Below are positions 43,898 to 51,687 of a stretch of 64,000 bases of DNA, piece after piece. The notes under the pieces were generated by a model. It did not search any database. It was given only the letters and a program-made list of their open reading frames with translations, and was not told the DNA's origin. The stretch spans positions 1,240,001-1,304,000 of the forward strand of contig NZ_JAMBOK010000001.1 of the NCBI RefSeq assembly GCF_023715585.1, given 5' to 3'. The position numbers and the translations under genes are program-made. The first letter of the stretch is position 1, and each line of letters begins with the position of its first letter. The DNA is from Sporosarcina luteola. Lineage in GTDB: Bacteria > Bacillota > Bacilli > Bacillales_A > Planococcaceae.

Positions 43898-44623
43898 ATG
43901 GAATACGGAAAAATTGAAGAAATTACTTTTTACAGCAAGGCGCTGGATGAAGACATGCAACTTCTCATCCACCTGCCATATCAGTATTCACCACTTTATA
44001 AGTATTCAGTTCTGATCGCTTCCGATGGAAAGGATTATTTTCAATACGGCAGAATCGGCCGGGTAGTGGACGAGTTAGTTTACGAAGGCGATATCAATAA
44101 TATGATTGTCGTCGGCGTACCGTATAAGAACGTAGAGGAACGCAGAAGGATGTATCATCCTGAAGGCGACCGGCATGAGGAGTATATCCGTTTCCTCGCC
44201 CACGAGCTTGTTCCTTATATCGATGAAAAATATCCTACGTACCAAGTGGGCGCAGGCAGGGGTTTGATCGGCGATTCGTTGGCAGCGACCATTTCACTTT
44301 TGACCGCTTTGAAATATCCTAACTGCTTCGGCAAGGTGATCCTTCATTCCCCCTATGTCGATGACTATGTGATGGAAAAGGTGGAAGCCTTGAAAGATCC
44401 TTCCTCTTTTTCAATTTACCATGTCATCGGCGAAGAAGAAACTGAAGTGAAAACAACTCAGGATGGCACACAGGATTTCCTCACTCCGAACAGGGAATTG
44501 AATCAGTTGATTAAAAGTAGAGGGTTTTCGTACTTCTATGAAGAATTCAACGGGAACCATACATGGAAGTATTGGCAGCAGGACGTTCGAAGGGCTATCA
44601 AAGAATCCTTTCAGTACGATTAA
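43898..44623 (+). CDS. yjcH: Esterase-family alpha/beta hydrolase (YjcH-like)
   Basis: A 241-residue esterase D-like protein. The nucleophile elbow is GLIGDSLAA (Ser near residue 129) in place of GxSxG, and a C-terminal His is in NGNHTWKYW. It resembles B. subtilis YjcH, and its two downstream neighbours are the YjcG and YjcF homologues, so the symbol follows synteny. The substrate is unknown. GGGAGGACTCGCGG precedes ATG 43898. Confidence 0.87.
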   Translation: MEYGKIEEITFYSKALDEDMQLLIHLPYQYSPLYKYSVLIASDGKDYFQYGRIGRVVDELVYEGDINNMIVVGVPYKNVEERRRMYHPEGDRHEEYIRFLAHELVPYIDEKYPTYQVGAGRGLIGDSLAATISLLTALKYPNCFGKVILHSPYVDDYVMEKVEALKDPSSFSIYHVIGEEETEVKTTQDGTQDFLTPNRELNQLIKSRGFSYFYEEFNGNHTWKYWQQDVRRAIKESFQYD

Positions 44624-44705
44624 TGCCAAACAGTACAAATAGTGGATGATTCTGTTATAATTATTTTAAGTTGTATATAAACTTTCTATGAGGAGGTAAT
44701 TTATT

Positions 44706-45221
44706 ATGAAATATGGCATTGTAGCTTTCCCTTCAAAGAAACTCCAAGATTTAGCAAATGGGTACAGAAAACGTTATGATCCACATTATGCGCTTATCAC
44801 GCCTCACATGACCGTCAAAGGTGTATTTGAAGCAGACGATAAGGAAATCGAGCAGGTTGCAGAAGCCATCCATAAGGTTGTTCGAAGCCATAAGCCTTTT
44901 GAGTTGAAAGTGGAAAAGGTGAGCACGTTTGCACCGATTACGAATACAATTTTCTTTAAAGTGACACCTAATGACGAAATTCTATCGCTCCATAAAGATT
45001 TGAATGAAGATTTTTTCGGTGAAAAACCTGAATTTTCATTCGTCCCGCATATTACAATCGCCCAAAAACTAGGTTCTGGTGAGCATGACGATATTATCGG
45101 CCAAATTAAAATGTTTGGTGTCGATCATACCGAGATCGTCGATCGCATCCACCTTCTCTATCAACTTGAGGACGGATCATGGACAGTTTATGAAACATTC
45201 CGCCTCGGCGAGGAAATCTGA
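44706..45221 (+). CDS. yjcG: 2H phosphoesterase (YjcG-like)
   Basis: A 171-residue 2H-superfamily protein with the two HxTx motifs PHMTVKG near residue 36 and PHITIAQK near residue 117. It matches YjcG of B. subtilis, a soluble putative phosphoesterase acting on RNA 2',3' ends or other cyclic phosphates. It is distinct from thpR at 17.4 kb. GAGGAGG lies before ATG 44706. It lies 82 bases after yjcH, within which a weak TATAAT (44652-44659 region) may start a separate transcript, and three bases before yjcF. Confidence 0.88.
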   Translation: MKYGIVAFPSKKLQDLANGYRKRYDPHYALITPHMTVKGVFEADDKEIEQVAEAIHKVVRSHKPFELKVEKVSTFAPITNTIFFKVTPNDEILSLHKDLNEDFFGEKPEFSFVPHITIAQKLGSGEHDDIIGQIKMFGVDHTEIVDRIHLLYQLEDGSWTVYETFRLGEEI

Positions 45222-45224
45222 AGA

Positions 45225-45659
45225 TTGGTTGAAGTGAAGATTGCCAGTTCAGAGCGGGAACAGGCAGATGCATATGACGTGCGGAAAAAAGTCTTTGTGG
45301 AAGAGCAAGGGGTACCATTGAGCCTTGAAATCGATGAGTTTGATGATACCGCTTCCCATTTCATCGTCTATGATGAAAAGCAGCCGATCGGAGCAGGGCG
45401 CATCCGTGAAATCGGTCCGGGAATCGGTAAAGTGGAACGAGTATGTGTGTTAAAAGAAATGCGCGGGAAGCATCTCGGAAATCTGATCATGCATGAACTT
45501 GAAAATTACGCCAAATCCGCTGAAATGACGAAAATCGTTTTGAACGCACAGTCCTATGCTGTGCCTTTCTATGAAAAACTTGGATATACGGTCACGTCAC
45601 CCGAGTTCATGGATGCGGATATTCCGCATCGTGCAATGGAAAAGGAAATTACTTCTTAA
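45225..45659 (+). CDS. yjcF: GNAT-family acetyltransferase (YjcF-like)
   Basis: A 144-residue GCN5-related acetyltransferase matching YjcF. The core is VRKKVFVEEQGVPLSLEIDEFDD, then VERVCVLKEMRGKHLGNLIMHELENYA with the acetyl-CoA loop near residue 75, and PFYEKLGYTV. The TTG start at 45225 sits three bases after the yjcG stop, indicating translational coupling. The GTG two codons in is an alternative. The substrate is not known. Confidence 0.87.
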   Translation: MVEVKIASSEREQADAYDVRKKVFVEEQGVPLSLEIDEFDDTASHFIVYDEKQPIGAGRIREIGPGIGKVERVCVLKEMRGKHLGNLIMHELENYAKSAEMTKIVLNAQSYAVPFYEKLGYTVTSPEFMDADIPHRAMEKEITS

Positions 45660-45681
45660 CAGGCAGGTCAATTCATTGAAA

Positions 45682-45728
45682 AAGAGCAGATCCGCTAACC
45701 GGGTGCCGGTTGCAGGTCTGCTCTTTAT
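45682..45728 (+). terminator. Terminator of the yjcHGF unit
   Basis: AAAGAGCAGA pairs with TCTGCTCTTT, with an internal CCGGGTGCCGG mini-stem in the loop, then TTATTT. Confidence 0.83.
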
Positions 45729-45757
45729 TTGGATTGCCATTTCATTGCTTCATCTGC

Positions 45758-46066
45758 TTACGCGTATTCGTTCACTGCGAGCCCTTTTCCTACGAGATGT
45801 GCAATTTCTGGCGATAGGTTGGCAGGGTTCGGGTAAATAAACCCCTTCAAGTACGGAGGACGGGATTTGGTGATGACCGGTTCCGCCGCCTCCTCCATGA
45901 TCCGCTCCTGTTCATGACGGAGTGAATCATCGAATTTATCCATCAGGTCCGGATCCATGTTCACTTTTTCCACCCGATCGACATACGCAAAATTATTGCG
46001 CACTGCATTCATCCGATTTGCGTACATTTCGGCTTGCAACGGTTGGACTGGTAGAATATAGCCCAT
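45758..46066 (-). CDS. Hypothetical protein, 102 residues
   Basis: A soluble protein beginning MGYILPVQPLQAEMYANRMNAVR and containing DPDLMDKFDDSLRHEQERIMEE and PPYLKGFIYPNPANLSPEIAHLVGKGLAVNEYA. I do not recognise the family. It has a GGGGTGTGGGAAG ribosome binding site, and it lies between yjcF and the sporulation genes, so a sporulation role is possible from context only. Confidence 0.7.
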   Translation of the reverse strand: MGYILPVQPLQAEMYANRMNAVRNNFAYVDRVEKVNMDPDLMDKFDDSLRHEQERIMEEAAEPVITKSRPPYLKGFIYPNPANLSPEIAHLVGKGLAVNEYA

Positions 46067-46248
46067 CTTCCCACACCCCTATACATTATTCTCACTTACC
46101 CTTTTACCTTCTTTATAGCTTATGAAACATGTTTATCTGCAATTCCCGGAAAAATGATCTTTTTCTATCAGTTTACCTGAGGGAGTATAGGTTAAATGCA
46201 TCTCATCCTCTAGGACTTATGGATAAGTGGAATACATGTAATTTGGAG

Positions 46249-46497
46249 TCAGCCCATCATACGCTGGATATCGCTCAAGTTAACGGAATTTCCATTTTTG
46301 ACGATTGATTTCACTAGTTCATCTTCCATATGCGGCGGGACTTCCTTATTTGCAAGACGCCCGACCTTTCTTACAATTTTCCGCACTTGCCGTTCATCAC
46401 TGAAATCGGCATATTGGATTGCATTTGCCAATGCAAATACTTCTTCCATTGGAACGCCGGTCTTTGATTCTATTTTTTTGAAGAACGAATCATTCAT
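46249..46497 (-). CDS. spoVIF: Sporulation protein SpoVIF (YjcC)
   Basis: An 82-residue helical protein. FFKKIESKTGVPMEEVFALANAIQYADFSDERQVRKIVRKVGRLANKEVP and a C-terminal IQRMM align with B. subtilis SpoVIF, which is made late in the mother cell and is needed for full coat assembly and germination. GGGGGAGG precedes ATG. The yjcZ stop is 15 bases upstream, so both are probably cotranscribed. Confidence 0.9.
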   Translation of the reverse strand: MNDSFFKKIESKTGVPMEEVFALANAIQYADFSDERQVRKIVRKVGRLANKEVPPHMEDELVKSIVKNGNSVNLSDIQRMMG

Positions 46498-46512
46498 CCT
46501 CTAACCTCCCCC

Positions 46513-46656
46513 TCAGCAAAAGCTGCTGCCAACAATGATAAGCAAGATGAAGAGAACAACAATCAGAACGAATGTGGAACCGCCATATGATCCTTTTCCA
46601 TATCCGCCGCCATATCCTCCTACGTTGCCACAACCAGAATAGCATCCACCGAACAT
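46513..46656 (-). CDS. yjcZ: YjcZ-family sporulation protein
   Basis: A 47-residue protein: a Gly/Tyr/Cys-rich head (MFGGCYSGCGNVGGYGGGYG) followed by one hydrophobic helix (FVLIVVLFILLIIVGSSFC). This two-part layout is characteristic of the YjcZ/YtrI-type small sporulation membrane proteins. ATG 46656 has GGAGGG five to six bases upstream; the longer frame to 46734 is out of keeping with the family. A sigma-K-like -10 element CATAGGATA is at 46681-46689. Confidence 0.88.
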   Translation of the reverse strand: MFGGCYSGCGNVGGYGGGYGKGSYGGSTFVLIVVLFILLIIVGSSFC

Positions 46657-46680
46657 AAAAATCCCTCCTTCCCTTCCGTC

Positions 46681-46689
46681 TATCCTATG
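46681..46689 (-). promoter_or_regulatory. Candidate sigma-K -10 element before yjcZ
   Basis: CATAGGATA on the minus strand matches CATANNNTA exactly, 25 bases before the start codon. The -35 region lacks a clear AC element, so confidence is moderate. Confidence 0.5.
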
Positions 46690-46730
46690 CAGATAGCGGA
46701 GAGAAGAAGGGGGCGTTTGCACAGTTTTTT

Positions 46731-47093
46731 TCAAACGGATCCTTTTGGTTTGAAAATAAACGAAGCGATGAAGCCAAATAGGATAGCGGCACTGATTCCC
46801 GAACTCGTCACTTCAAACATTCCTGTCAAAACACCAATAAGGCCATGTTTTTCAGCCTCGGCCAACGCTCCGTGTGTCAGTGCGTTGCCAAATGATGTGA
46901 TGGGAATTGTGGCGCCGGTGCCCGCAAAATCGATCAACGGTTCATATAGCCCTAATCCGTCCAGCACAGAACCCGTTACGACGAGAATGCATAGCGTATG
47001 TGCGGGAGTCAGCTTCGCCACATCAAACAACAATTGGCCAATGACACAAATGAGCCCGCCGACAATAAAGGAAGTAATGTAAATCGAAAACAA
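46731..47093 (-). CDS. spoVAE: Stage V sporulation protein AE (SpoVAEb type)
   Basis: A 120-residue membrane protein with three or four helices, containing FIVGGLICVIGQLLFDVAKLTPAHTLCILVVTGSVLDGLGLYEPLIDFAGTGATIPITSFGNALTHGA. The VPITGFGNA-like motif is shared with SpoVAC. It is the last gene of the four-gene unit and forms, with SpoVAC and SpoVAD, the channel for dipicolinic acid in the spore inner membrane. Confidence 0.93.
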   Translation of the reverse strand: MFSIYITSFIVGGLICVIGQLLFDVAKLTPAHTLCILVVTGSVLDGLGLYEPLIDFAGTGATIPITSFGNALTHGALAEAEKHGLIGVLTGMFEVTSSGISAAILFGFIASFIFKPKGSV

Positions 47094-47102
47094 TCAGACC
47101 AC

Positions 47103-48104
47103 TCATTTCATCGTTAATTCGACTGCGTGCGCAATGCACGGAATCGTCTCGCCCTGCTGGAACGACAATGGGGAAAGCAGCGCACCTGTCGCGATCAACA
47201 GAACTTTTTTATATTCCTTGTCCTTCATTTTCTGATAAACTTCCGAAAAATAAACGGCGGCTGAGCATCCCGCTCCGCTTGCGCCTGCTTTGAAATCCGG
47301 ATTGTTGCCATAAAACTCCATACCTGCGTCGCTGAAATTGTCGAACTCCGTAATGCCTTGATTTTTTACGAGCTCTTTAAAAATCGAAAAACCGACCGTG
47401 GCCAAATCCCCGGTCATGATCAAATCATAATCGCTTGCAGAAGCCCCATGGCCCTCCAAATGCCGTTTCAGCGTATCCGCGGCTGCCGGCGCCATAGCAG
47501 CTCCCATATTCAACGGATCAGTCATTCCCATATCAATTGCTCTTCCAACCGTCCCGCGTTCTATTGAAGGAAAACCTTTTTGGAAAGGTACGACGGCCGC
47601 GGCACCGGCAGCCGTAACTGTCCATTGGGCAGCCGCTCCTTTTTGTGCACCGTATTCAATGGGATAACGGAATTGCCTTTCGATGGAATTATGATGGCTC
47701 GATGAACCCGCAATGGCCAATTTCGACATTCCCGCCTCTGTCAAAAGGGCTGCTGTTAGCAAAGAAGAGACCGATGTTGCGCAAGCTGAAAACATTCCGA
47801 GGTACGGAATCCCGACAGTCGTTGCGAAAAAGCTTGAAGGAGTCATCTGGTTGACAAGGTCCCCAGTTACTAAAAAGTCTGCATCCGCCGGAATCTTATC
47901 AACCTTGCTCAACGCGATCATACATGCATCTTCCATCAGTTTTGAATGACCCTGTTCATTCGTTTTCAGGTTGCATCGTTCATCATCATACATCTTGTCG
48001 AATCCCGCCTGAAAAGCGCTTTTCTTTTCGAGCGGTCCGGCTGTCACGCCCGTCGCTACTATGGAAGGAGTCGAAGGAAATTTCAACAGGCCTTTCATTA
48101 CCAT
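47103..48104 (-). CDS. spoVAD: Stage V sporulation protein AD
   Basis: A 333-residue soluble protein with a thiolase-like fold that in B. subtilis binds dipicolinic acid. Segments SIVATGVTAGPLEKKSAFQAGFDKMYDD, PYLGMFSACATSVSSLLTAALLTEAG, SSSHHNSIERQFRYPIEYGAQK and AGASGAGCSAAVYFSEV match the family. The ATG overlaps the spoVAC stop by seven bases, so it is translationally coupled. Confidence 0.94.
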   Translation of the reverse strand: MVMKGLLKFPSTPSIVATGVTAGPLEKKSAFQAGFDKMYDDERCNLKTNEQGHSKLMEDACMIALSKVDKIPADADFLVTGDLVNQMTPSSFFATTVGIPYLGMFSACATSVSSLLTAALLTEAGMSKLAIAGSSSHHNSIERQFRYPIEYGAQKGAAAQWTVTAAGAAAVVPFQKGFPSIERGTVGRAIDMGMTDPLNMGAAMAPAAADTLKRHLEGHGASASDYDLIMTGDLATVGFSIFKELVKNQGITEFDNFSDAGMEFYGNNPDFKAGASGAGCSAAVYFSEVYQKMKDKEYKKVLLIATGALLSPLSFQQGETIPCIAHAVELTMK

Positions 48105-48553
48105 GAAACGACCCCCATCTTCACCAATATAGTCTTAACCAGCGCGACGAGGAAGGCAGAAAAAACGCCGAACACGATGACCGAGCCAGCCAGCTTGAAA
48201 ATATTCGAACCGACACCCAACACGAAGCCCTCCGACTTATGTTCAATTGCCGCCGACACGACCGCATTGCCGAATCCGGTTATCGGTACTGCCCCACCCG
48301 CTCCTCCAACCTGTCCGATTTTCTTATAAACCCCAAACCCGGTTAACAGCATGGAAATGAAAATCATCGTTGCCACCGTCGGATTGCTCGCTGTCCGTTC
48401 GGTAAAATTGAAGAAGGTCATATAGAAAAGTGCAATGAACTGGGCGATGAGGCAAATGGTTCCGCCTACGAGGAATGCTTTAATGACATTTTTGAGCAGC
48501 GGCGGTTTTGGCGAGATCTTTTGCTCCAGCTTTGCGTATTTTTCTTTATCCAT
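48098..48553 (-). CDS. spoVAC: Stage V sporulation protein AC
   Basis: A 151-residue membrane protein with about four helices: KAFLVGGTICLIAQFIALFYM, STMLLTGFGVYKKIGQVGGAGGAVPITGFGNAVVSAAIEHKSEGFVLGVGSN. SpoVAC is the mechanosensitive component of the dipicolinic acid channel. The gene starts at the base where the upstream lipoprotein gene stops, so the unit is tightly coupled. Confidence 0.94.
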   Translation of the reverse strand: MDKEKYAKLEQKISPKPPLLKNVIKAFLVGGTICLIAQFIALFYMTFFNFTERTASNPTVATMIFISMLLTGFGVYKKIGQVGGAGGAVPITGFGNAVVSAAIEHKSEGFVLGVGSNIFKLAGSVIVFGVFSAFLVALVKTILVKMGVVSW

Positions 48554-48954
48554 TATGTCTCTTCCTCCGCTAGTGATATCAATTGATGGATTTTCTTCTT
48601 CAAACCCTTTTCATCATCTTTTAGGATAAGTTTATTCGTCTCCGTTAAAATCTTGCTATCCGCAGATACGAATACCGATAGATCGGGATATTCTTCTTTT
48701 AATTTCTTTTCAATTTCACGTGCTATTTCTCTTTTATTAAATCTGGAAAAGGTCTTGACACGTATTCCTATGAGCAAGTGATCATCATGGAATAGGGCAG
48801 CAACTCCTTTGACGCGATTATCCTTCTTCAATAACTCTTCCGCTTTGCTTGCGTCTTCATCTGTATGATTCTCGAATTTGAATTCATTCGGAATACATCC
48901 GGTCAGCAGAAGAAGTACACAAAGCATCATGATTACTTGACGAATCGTCACCAT
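48553..48954 (-). CDS. YhcN/YlaJ-like sporulation lipoprotein
   Basis: A 133-residue lipoprotein: signal VIMMLCVLLLLTGC, Cys near residue 20. The mature domain has the YhcN/YlaJ pattern of small alpha/beta sporulation lipoproteins (NRVKGVAALFHDDHLLIGIRVKTFSRFNKREIAREIEKKLKEEYPDLSVFVSADSKIL). It heads the spoVAC-AD-AE unit, an arrangement known from the mobile spoVA2mob operon linked to spore heat resistance. GTG or TTG alternatives exist near ATG 48954. A sigma-G promoter precedes it. Confidence 0.85.
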   Translation of the reverse strand: MVTIRQVIMMLCVLLLLTGCIPNEFKFENHTDEDASKAEELLKKDNRVKGVAALFHDDHLLIGIRVKTFSRFNKREIAREIEKKLKEEYPDLSVFVSADSKILTETNKLILKDDEKGLKKKIHQLISLAEEET

Positions 48955-48967
48955 CCCCTTTTTTTAA

Positions 48968-48997
48968 CAGTATGGTGAGTGAACTAGTTTTTTATTC
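48968..48997 (-). promoter_or_regulatory. Candidate sigma-G promoter of the spoVA unit
   Basis: On the minus strand GAATA (48993-48997) and CATACTG (48968-48974) are 18 bases apart, close to the sigma-G pattern GHATR-N17/18-CATNHTA. This fits forespore expression of spoVA genes. Confidence 0.65.
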
Positions 48998-49017
48998 AAT
49001 CGTGATGTTTGCCCTAG

Positions 49018-49043
49018 ACCTGAGTTATCAAGCGCATAAGGTA
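49018..49043 (+). promoter_or_regulatory. Candidate sigma-K promoter of cotZ
   Basis: ACC (49018-49020) precedes CATAAGGTA (49035-49043), an exact CATANNNTA -10 element. It lies 30 bases before the cotZ start, fitting late mother-cell expression. Confidence 0.7.
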
Positions 49044-49072
49044 TAGGGAGTTGAGAAAAGGAGGTGGAATGA

Positions 49073-49627
49073 ATGGGATGTGGAAGAAATGAAGAAGTCA
49101 GCGATGTACGGCGCCAGGAAAATTGCATCTGCGAGGTAGTTCGTGCCATTAAGCGTGTGCAGGATATCCGTGATGATCTTGACTGTGACGATTGCAGAAC
49201 TGACTGTTTCCTGACTCCGCTCGGTAGCCTTGTAAGCCCTGCTAGACAACGAGCCAATACGCGCGTCTTCATGCTATTGGACGAAAAAGGTAATCCATTC
49301 AAAGCAATGTTCAAGAGAAGAAGAAGGTTCGAAGAGGGTGAGCACACAACCTCCGAACAAGGTCGAAGAGACTGTGCGACATGTTTCTCGATTTTCTTCA
49401 GAGTTCAAAACGTATTCGACAATTGCTGTGCAACAATCCAAGTCCTTGAACCGCGTGATGCCAGAGGTAGAAAAGTCGACTTGTTCAAAGGCGGCAAGTT
49501 GGATCTCGACGCAATTTGCGAAGTCGAAAACTTCGAAGCGACAGGCACTTGCGTAACTGTTGATCTGAAATGCTTCTGTGCTATCCAATGCGTAAAAGAT
49601 GTTTTCATCGATTGTGACGAAGATTGA
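49073..49627 (+). CDS. cotZ: Spore coat/crust protein of the CotY/CotZ family
   Basis: A 184-residue cysteine-rich protein with about 13 Cys spread along its length (CICEVVRAIKRVQD, CDDCRTDCFLTPLGSLVSP, RDCATCFSIFFRVQNVFDNCCATIQVLEP, CFCAIQCVKDVFIDCDED). CotY/CotZ-type proteins self-assemble through disulfides into the outer spore crust or exosporium basal layer. AAAGGAGG precedes ATG 49073. It is divergent from the spoVA unit and convergent with the cotO-like gene, its neighbour also in B. subtilis. Confidence 0.92.
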   Translation: MGCGRNEEVSDVRRQENCICEVVRAIKRVQDIRDDLDCDDCRTDCFLTPLGSLVSPARQRANTRVFMLLDEKGNPFKAMFKRRRRFEEGEHTTSEQGRRDCATCFSIFFRVQNVFDNCCATIQVLEPRDARGRKVDLFKGGKLDLDAICEVENFEATGTCVTVDLKCFCAIQCVKDVFIDCDED

Positions 49628-49649
49628 CGGAATAACCTGTGATGCTGAC

Positions 49650-49683
49650 TCTGCCCGATCGAACTCCGATCGGGCAGTTTTTC
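49650..49683 (+). terminator. Terminator of cotZ
   Basis: CTGCCCGATCG pairs with CGATCGGGCAG around AACTC, followed by TTTTTC. Confidence 0.9.
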
Positions 49684-49735
49684 GGTTTAATTTACATTTG
49701 AAGTTAATTGAGACTTTGATCAAATCCAGCCATAT

Positions 49736-49775
49736 AAAAACAAGGCAGACCGGATATACCGGTCTGCCTTGTTTT
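49736..49775 (-). terminator. Terminator of the cotO-like gene
   Basis: AAAACAAGGCAGACCGG pairs with CCGGTCTGCCTTGTTTT around ATATA. Confidence 0.88.
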
Positions 49776-50161
49776 CAAGATCTCGTGTCAAATGGCTGCC
49801 CCCGCCATAAGATATCCTCAATCTTCGCTATTTCAACTTCGGTGGTCATGTCATCGGATTCAATCCACACCATGCTGTCCTCTACTTTTTGAATCGCGCC
49901 TTTAATCATATTCCCATCCACTATGAATTGAAGAGGTGTATACGCCTGCCTCTGGAACGGAGCACTCAAATAGCGTAACTTGTTCATAACGACGGGATTG
50001 ACTTCTAGGCTTGCCGGTTGAATGGATGGCATGATGTCGATCGTCTCCCTCGCCGATGTATCGGTCGGGTTGAAGACGGAGGTGCTTTCTTCCTCTAAAA
50101 CAGTCATCTTCATAAAGACGGGAGGCCCCTGCACAAATAGCAACGGTTCATTGTAGGAAAT
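49775..50161 (-). CDS. cotO: CotO-like spore coat protein, probable ATT start
   Basis: A 128-residue protein. EPLLFVQGPPVFMKM at the N-terminus resembles the EPLLY-type opening of CotO, and the C-terminal domain (APFQRQAYTPLQFIVDGNMIKGAIQKVEDSMVWIE) fits the small beta domain of that family. In B. subtilis cotO adjoins cotZ, as here. The only strong ribosome binding site, AAAGGAGG, points to codon ATT at 50159-50161 (seven-base spacing). The first standard in-frame start, TTG 50143, is 25 bases from it. Family assignment is by context plus short motifs. Confidence 0.6.
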   Translation of the reverse strand: MSYNEPLLFVQGPPVFMKMTVLEEESTSVFNPTDTSARETIDIMPSIQPASLEVNPVVMNKLRYLSAPFQRQAYTPLQFIVDGNMIKGAIQKVEDSMVWIESDDMTTEVEIAKIEDILWRGQPFDTRS

Positions 50162-50224
50162 GGTAATTCCTCCTTTTGTCCGTAGTATATGCGCCTATCG
50201 GGAATGAAGTTCTTTTCCCCGACT

Positions 50225-51598
50225 TCAAAGGCTGCTGATGAACATTGTCGCCAATCCGAGGTATATGATGATGCTGATGACGTCGTTCAATGTCGTGATG
50301 AAAGGGCCTGATGCCACTGCCGGATCGATCTTCATCCGGTGCATGAATAACGGAATGAACGATCCGGAAATCGTTGCGACAAAGATGGAAACGAGAATTG
50401 CCGCACCGACGAGCAATGCAATGATGAATTCATGCTTCCAAATGAAGATGAGACCGACAACGAAAATAGCGCAGATGATTCCCGTTATCAGGCCAGTGCC
50501 TGCTTCCCGCAATAACAACTTGAATTTGCTTTCATCCTCCACATCACGTGTCGCGATACCGCGAACTGCGACAGCAAGCGCTTGCGTCCCGCTATTTCCA
50601 GCGGTTCCCGCAATCAAGGGGATGAATGCGGCGAGCAGAGCGACTTGCGAAATCGTATCCGTGAAAAGGTCGATCAGATTTGCGGTGAGCATGCCTAGCA
50701 CTAACAGGATGATCAGCCACGGAATCCTTTTCTTTGCCGCTTCAAATGATGTTTTGTCGAAGGAGTCCATATTGGATACGGCAGCAAGTTTGGAATAGTC
50801 ATCGGATGCTTCTTCATCTAAAACGTCGATTACGTCATCGACAGTAATGATACCCAGCATATGCTGCTGAAAATCGACGACCGGGACCGCTAACAAGTTA
50901 TAGTCCTGCGTCATCCTTGCAACGTCTTCCTGGTCATCCGAGACGAGGACGCTGACGACACGTTCATTCATGATCGACTGGATTAACGTATCTTCATCAG
51001 TAATGATCAGATCACGGAGTGAAACGACGCCTGTCAGACGGTTATCTTCATCTACTACGAAAACATAATAAATCGTTTCTGCGGACGGGGCTTCATTCCG
51101 CAAAATCGTCATTGCGGAGCGCACCGTCGAATTTTGCGGAACCGAAACATATTCCGTCGTCATGATCGAACCGGCGGTATACTCTTCATAGTGCAAGAGG
51201 GACTTGATCTGTGCAGCCGCTTCTTTGTTCATTAACGTCAAGTAGCTGGCAATCTGCGCCTTATCAAGTTCTTTCAGGACATCTACCGCATTGTCGACGA
51301 ACATCTGGGAGATCATTTCGGCGGCATATGTCGTGTCCATCTCCTGAAGGAACTGCTTATATTCGTCTTCATCAATTTCACTTGTCTCAAATATTTCCGC
51401 CAACTCTTTTGGGGATAGGAAGAAATAAATGGTCTTTCGCTGACCCGGATCCACCTTCTCATAGAAAACAGCTCGGTCATATGGGTGAAGCATTAAATAT
51501 TCATCACGGAACGTTTTAATATCTTGTTGTTCCAATGAATTTATCAGTTTTTCTTCGTCGATAATACTTTCATCACGAAGTTCTTCATTTACAGTCAT
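50225..51598 (-). CDS. mgtE: Magnesium transporter MgtE
   Basis: A 457-residue protein: N-terminal superhelical domain (about residues 1-135), two CBS domains (about 140-260, containing GSIMTTEYVSV and AVPVVDFQQHMLGIITVDDVIDVL) that sense Mg2+, and five C-terminal membrane helices with the conserved PLIAGTAGNSGTQALAVAVRGIA. It forms a dimeric Mg2+ channel. ATG 51598 has GGAAGG upstream; a longer frame to 51673 starts in the divergent promoter gap. No M-box is present in the 89-base gap. Confidence 0.95.
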   Translation of the reverse strand: MTVNEELRDESIIDEEKLINSLEQQDIKTFRDEYLMLHPYDRAVFYEKVDPGQRKTIYFFLSPKELAEIFETSEIDEDEYKQFLQEMDTTYAAEMISQMFVDNAVDVLKELDKAQIASYLTLMNKEAAAQIKSLLHYEEYTAGSIMTTEYVSVPQNSTVRSAMTILRNEAPSAETIYYVFVVDEDNRLTGVVSLRDLIITDEDTLIQSIMNERVVSVLVSDDQEDVARMTQDYNLLAVPVVDFQQHMLGIITVDDVIDVLDEEASDDYSKLAAVSNMDSFDKTSFEAAKKRIPWLIILLVLGMLTANLIDLFTDTISQVALLAAFIPLIAGTAGNSGTQALAVAVRGIATRDVEDESKFKLLLREAGTGLITGIICAIFVVGLIFIWKHEFIIALLVGAAILVSIFVATISGSFIPLFMHRMKIDPAVASGPFITTLNDVISIIIYLGLATMFISSL

Positions 51599-51687
51599 GG
51601 CTGCACCTTCCTTTCCGCTCCGACATGCTTGAAATACAATAAAAAAGGTATCATAGTAAGCAACAACTCTCAAAAAGGAGAATCGTT

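Noticed and set aside
45556..45840. 94-codon frame running out of yjcF
   Set aside because: It overlaps yjcF in another frame and includes the yjcF terminator; no ribosome binding site supports it.
51599..51687. M-box Mg2+ riboswitch before mgtE
   Set aside because: The divergent gap is 89 bases, too short for an M-box, and none of its conserved stems were seen.
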